From NCBI GenBank assembly GCA_045643165.1, contig JAZUKF010000205.1, positions 1 to 7,308 of the forward strand: a stretch of 7,308 nt of DNA, written 5' to 3'. This DNA is from SIG575 sp045643165 (GTDB lineage Bacteria > Bacillota > Clostridia > Oscillospirales > Acutalibacteraceae). Both the position numbers and the translations under genes were made by a program. The notes beneath the pieces are model-generated. The model worked only from the letters and a program-made list of their open reading frames with translations, was not told where the DNA came from and searched no databases. Positions 5,380-7,308 of the stretch are shown here, piece after piece (within the stretch, counting starts at the first letter, position 1; each line of letters starts with the position of its first letter).

Positions 5380-6648
5380 ATGCAGTTTGCTTCTTATTTT
5401 CAGACTTTTCCCCCGAAAGGGATGGTTAATATAAGAAAAGCAGTAAGGCATCTGAGCACGGTTTTTCTGATTTTCATTATTTGTATTTTTTCTCTCGTAA
5501 TATATGCACAATGCACTATTCCCGATGAAATAAATATTGTACAGGGTAAAGAATTTAAAGATGACGGCATTTTCTCTTTTGCTCTTGACAGAAAAACCGA
5601 AACCGCAAACGCTACGGAAAACAGAGTAAAAAACAAAGAAGAATATGAACTGAAAGTCAGTTTGTTTAATTCGATTTTGCTGAAAAAATCCGGAGTAACG
5701 GTAAACAGAAGAAGTTACGTAACAATCAGCGGCAGGGTGTTCGGAATACGGCTTTATTCGGACGGCGTAGTTGTCGTTTCTCTGCAGGAAATCGAAACGG
5801 AAAAAGGTAAGATAAGCCCGGGAAAAATTGCAGGAATAAAAAGCGGCGATGTGATAACATTGATTGATGATAAAAAAGTTTCGTCTAACAGTGATATTTC
5901 CGAAATCTGCGAGAAAAGTAACGGAAAAAAGATGAAAATCGTTTATCGTAGAAACGGTAGAAAATTTACGGCATATCTTCAAACTGTGAAGGATAAAAGC
6001 GGATCGTATAAAGCAGGACTTTGGGTGCGGGACAGTACGGCAGGAATAGGCACAATGACGTTTTATGACCGTGAAACAGGCGTGTTTGCCTCTCTCGGTC
6101 ATGCGGTTTGCGATGTGGATACCGAAATCGTTCTTCCCATATCGGGAGGCGAGGCGGTAAGTGCAAAAATACTCGGATGTAATAAAAGCTCCGACGGACA
6201 AGCCGGAGAGCTTTGCGGAGTATTCGGTGATGAAATTATCGGTAAACTTTACGTTAACGGAAAAACGGGACTTTACGGCTTTTCGGATGATATGAATAAT
6301 GACGGAGCCGTAATGCCTGTGGCAATTCCGGATGAAATCAAAACGGGTAAAGCAAAAATTTATTGCAGCATCGACGGAGAAAAACCAAAGTATTACGATG
6401 TTGAAATAACCCGTGTAAATCTTCGTGAAAGCGGAGAAAAAAATATGACCGTAAAAATTACCGACAGCGAACTCCTGAAACTGACCGGCGGAATTGTGCA
6501 GGGGATGAGCGGAACGCCGCTTATACAAAACGGAATGCTTGTCGGTGCAATAACCCACGTCTTTGTGAACAATCCGCAGGAGGGATATGCAATATTCGCT
6601 GAAACTATGATGGCAACTGCAAATAATACGGCACAGACCGAAAAATAA
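5380..6648 (+). CDS. spoIVB: SpoIVB sporulation signalling serine protease (family S55)
   Basis: A 422-residue protein. Residues 25-43 form a membrane anchor/signal (VRHLSTVFLIFIICIFSLVIYA). They are followed by IPDEINIVQGKEF, a PDZ domain (about 115-200, with ISPGKIAGIKSGDVITLID), and the S55 peptidase domain: GLWVRDSTAGIGTMTFYD, SLGHAVCDVDTE (His241), KITDSEL (Asp362), GGIVQGMSGTP (Ser377), then ITHVFVNNPQEGYAIF. The triad matches B. subtilis His236/Asp363/Ser378. In Bacillus the forespore-secreted protease cleaves SpoIVFA, releasing SpoIVFB to process pro-sigma-K; in many clostridia this role may differ. The start is uncertain: neither ATG 5380 nor the in-frame ATG 5422 has a well-spaced SD; starting at 5422 removes 14 residues and gives a more typical N-terminus. 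Its upstream neighbour is the endolysin, an unusual context. Confidence 0.95.
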   Translation: MQFASYFQTFPPKGMVNIRKAVRHLSTVFLIFIICIFSLVIYAQCTIPDEINIVQGKEFKDDGIFSFALDRKTETANATENRVKNKEEYELKVSLFNSILLKKSGVTVNRRSYVTISGRVFGIRLYSDGVVVVSLQEIETEKGKISPGKIAGIKSGDVITLIDDKKVSSNSDISEICEKSNGKKMKIVYRRNGRKFTAYLQTVKDKSGSYKAGLWVRDSTAGIGTMTFYDRETGVFASLGHAVCDVDTEIVLPISGGEAVSAKILGCNKSSDGQAGELCGVFGDEIIGKLYVNGKTGLYGFSDDMNNDGAVMPVAIPDEIKTGKAKIYCSIDGEKPKYYDVEITRVNLRESGEKNMTVKITDSELLKLTGGIVQGMSGTPLIQNGMLVGAITHVFVNNPQEGYAIFAETMMATANNTAQTEK

Positions 6649-6667
6649 TATTTTTTATATTGTTTTT

Positions 6668-6711
6668 AAGTTGTTGAAAGATTTTTATTTCAGTCTTTCA
6701 ACAACTTTTTT
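6668..6711 (+). terminator. Intrinsic terminator after spoIVB
   Basis: A perfect 14-bp stem (AAGTTGTTGAAAGA at 6668-6681 with TCTTTCAACAACTT at 6694-6707) encloses a 12-nt loop. A T-run at 6706-6711 overlaps and extends the stem's 3' side. It lies 19 nt after the spoIVB stop. There is no A-run on the 5' side, so it works for the plus strand only. It insulates the downstream regulator from cassette/spoIVB transcription. Confidence 0.92.
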
Positions 6712-6730
6712 GTTACCGAAACGGAAACAG

Positions 6731-6756
6731 ACTTTTTCAAGGCGGTGCTTGAAAAG
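6731..6756. promoter_or_regulatory. Inverted repeat overlapping the -35 of the XRE gene, candidate operator
   Basis: ACTTTTTCAAG (6731-6741) faces CTTGAAAAGT (6747-6756) across a 5-nt centre; one unpaired T is the only imperfection. No T-run follows, so it is not a terminator. The right arm includes most of the TTGAAA -35 element, so a protein bound here would block the promoter. Autoregulation by the XRE protein encoded next is plausible but inferred. Confidence 0.5.
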
Positions 6757-6777
6757 TAAATGATTGAAGCCTATAAT
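6749..6777 (+). promoter_or_regulatory. Sigma-A-type promoter of the XRE regulator
   Basis: TTGAAA (6749-6754) and a consensus TATAAT (6772-6777) are 17 nt apart. The expected start near 6784 gives a leader of about 25 nt carrying the SD GAAAGGAG (6793-6800). Confidence 0.85.
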
Positions 6778-6808
6778 GAAATTACTTTATTTGAAAGGAG
6801 CCGATAAT

Positions 6809-7308
6809 ATGGCAGAGTTCGGAGTAAAACTCAGAATGGCAAGAGAAGAAAAAGGTATCACTCAACAGACATTAGCGGAAAAAGTTTATGTTACAAGACA
6901 GACTATTTCAAGATATGAAACGGGCGAGAGATGTCCCGATATAGTAACATTGAAAAAAATATCTTCTGTTCTTGAAGTTTCCGCAGATTATTTATTAGGT
7001 GATGAAGAAGTTGTTAAGGTCGTTGAAATGAACCCGATTGTAGATAAGCCGTTGTTTAATAATATAACAATAGTTTTATATACGCTCATTACTTTTGCAA
7101 AAGTTGTTTTTATTATAAATCAATCACCGTTGTCATCAATCGTAACCGAAGCAAAAAGTAACGGCGGAGTATATCTTTATTCGTTGTTCGTTTCGCAGAT
7201 ATTCTCAGTTTGTTTATTCATTTACGGATTGTTTTGCGTATTACGTGACAGAATGAATCCGAAAAAAGCAGGAATAATCATGGCGTTGTTTTTGATTTCA
7301 GAGGGTTC
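6809..7308 (+). CDS. XRE-family regulator with membrane-spanning C-terminus (partial)
   Basis: The gene runs off the window after 166 codons. Residues about 4-64 are a Cro/C1-type HTH: FGVKLRMAREEKGITQQTLAEK, VTRQTISRYETGERCPD, LKKISSVLEVSADYLLGD. After a short linker come at least two membrane helices (about 86-107, NITIVLYTLITFAKVVFIIN; about 124-149, ending FIYGLFCVL) and the start of a third near the window edge (AGIIMALFLIS). HTH proteins with membrane C-termini are common in Firmicutes and may sense envelope or membrane signals, but the ligand here is unknown. ATG 6809 has GAAAGGAG at 8 nt. It is a separate transcription unit with its own promoter and a possible operator. Nothing ties it functionally to spoIVB. 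Confidence 0.88.
   Translation, partial: MAEFGVKLRMAREEKGITQQTLAEKVYVTRQTISRYETGERCPDIVTLKKISSVLEVSADYLLGDEEVVKVVEMNPIVDKPLFNNITIVLYTLITFAKVVFIINQSPLSSIVTEAKSNGGVYLYSLFVSQIFSVCLFIYGLFCVLRDRMNPKKAGIIMALFLISEG

Noticed and set aside
5374..6558. A 394-codon minus-strand open frame
   Set aside because: It lies antisense to spoIVB, whose PDZ and S55 motifs and catalytic residues are unmistakable. The antisense product resembles no known protein and is a codon-bias shadow.

Overview
The window looks like a low-GC, endospore-lineage Firmicute of the class Clostridia, perhaps a gut Ruminococcaceae/Oscillospiraceae-type genome. The reasons are a clear spoIVB gene, A/T-rich codon use with strong AGGAGG-type ribosome binding sites, a Bacillus-type LexA box, and intergenic GC-rich palindromic repeats in an otherwise A/T-rich spacer. 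No species can be named from the sequence alone.

Layout. Bases 1-420 hold no gene. They carry three related ~53-bp palindromic repeat units (39-202), an A/T-rich spacer, and a promoter (TTGTCA-N17-TAAAAT, 345-373) followed at once by a perfect SOS-type LexA operator (384-397). From 422 to 5330 there is one tightly packed plus-strand cassette of seven genes and a probable 26-codon micro-ORF. In order these are: a regulator joining a sigma-70 region-4-like HTH to an XRE-like HTH; a small helical protein; a phage baseplate/tail-fibre protein with 22 in-phase decapeptide repeats; a BspA-type leucine-rich-repeat protein; the hydrophobic micro-ORF; an XhlA-like coiled-coil membrane protein; an LLH-type holin-like protein; and an M15 peptidase endolysin with a peptidoglycan-binding domain. 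Most junctions overlap (ATGA, TTGA or longer), so the set is probably one translationally coupled operon.

The cassette resembles the distal end (fibre, holin, endolysin) of a PBSX-like defective phage or tailocin, but no capsid, portal, terminase, sheath or tail-tube gene is present, and the left end is bounded by intergenic repeats. The inferred picture is a DNA-damage-inducible, stand-alone fibre-plus-lysis module. It could be a domesticated prophage remnant, a lysis/adhesion module serving particles encoded elsewhere, or an undescribed release system.

Immediately downstream, with no visible terminator between, lies spoIVB (5380-6648), the sporulation signalling serine protease, with its catalytic His, Asp and Ser intact. 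A strong intrinsic terminator follows (6668-6711). After it comes a separately promoted XRE-family regulator with a membrane-spanning C-terminal part (6809 to the window end, incomplete), which sits where spo0A is often found after spoIVB.
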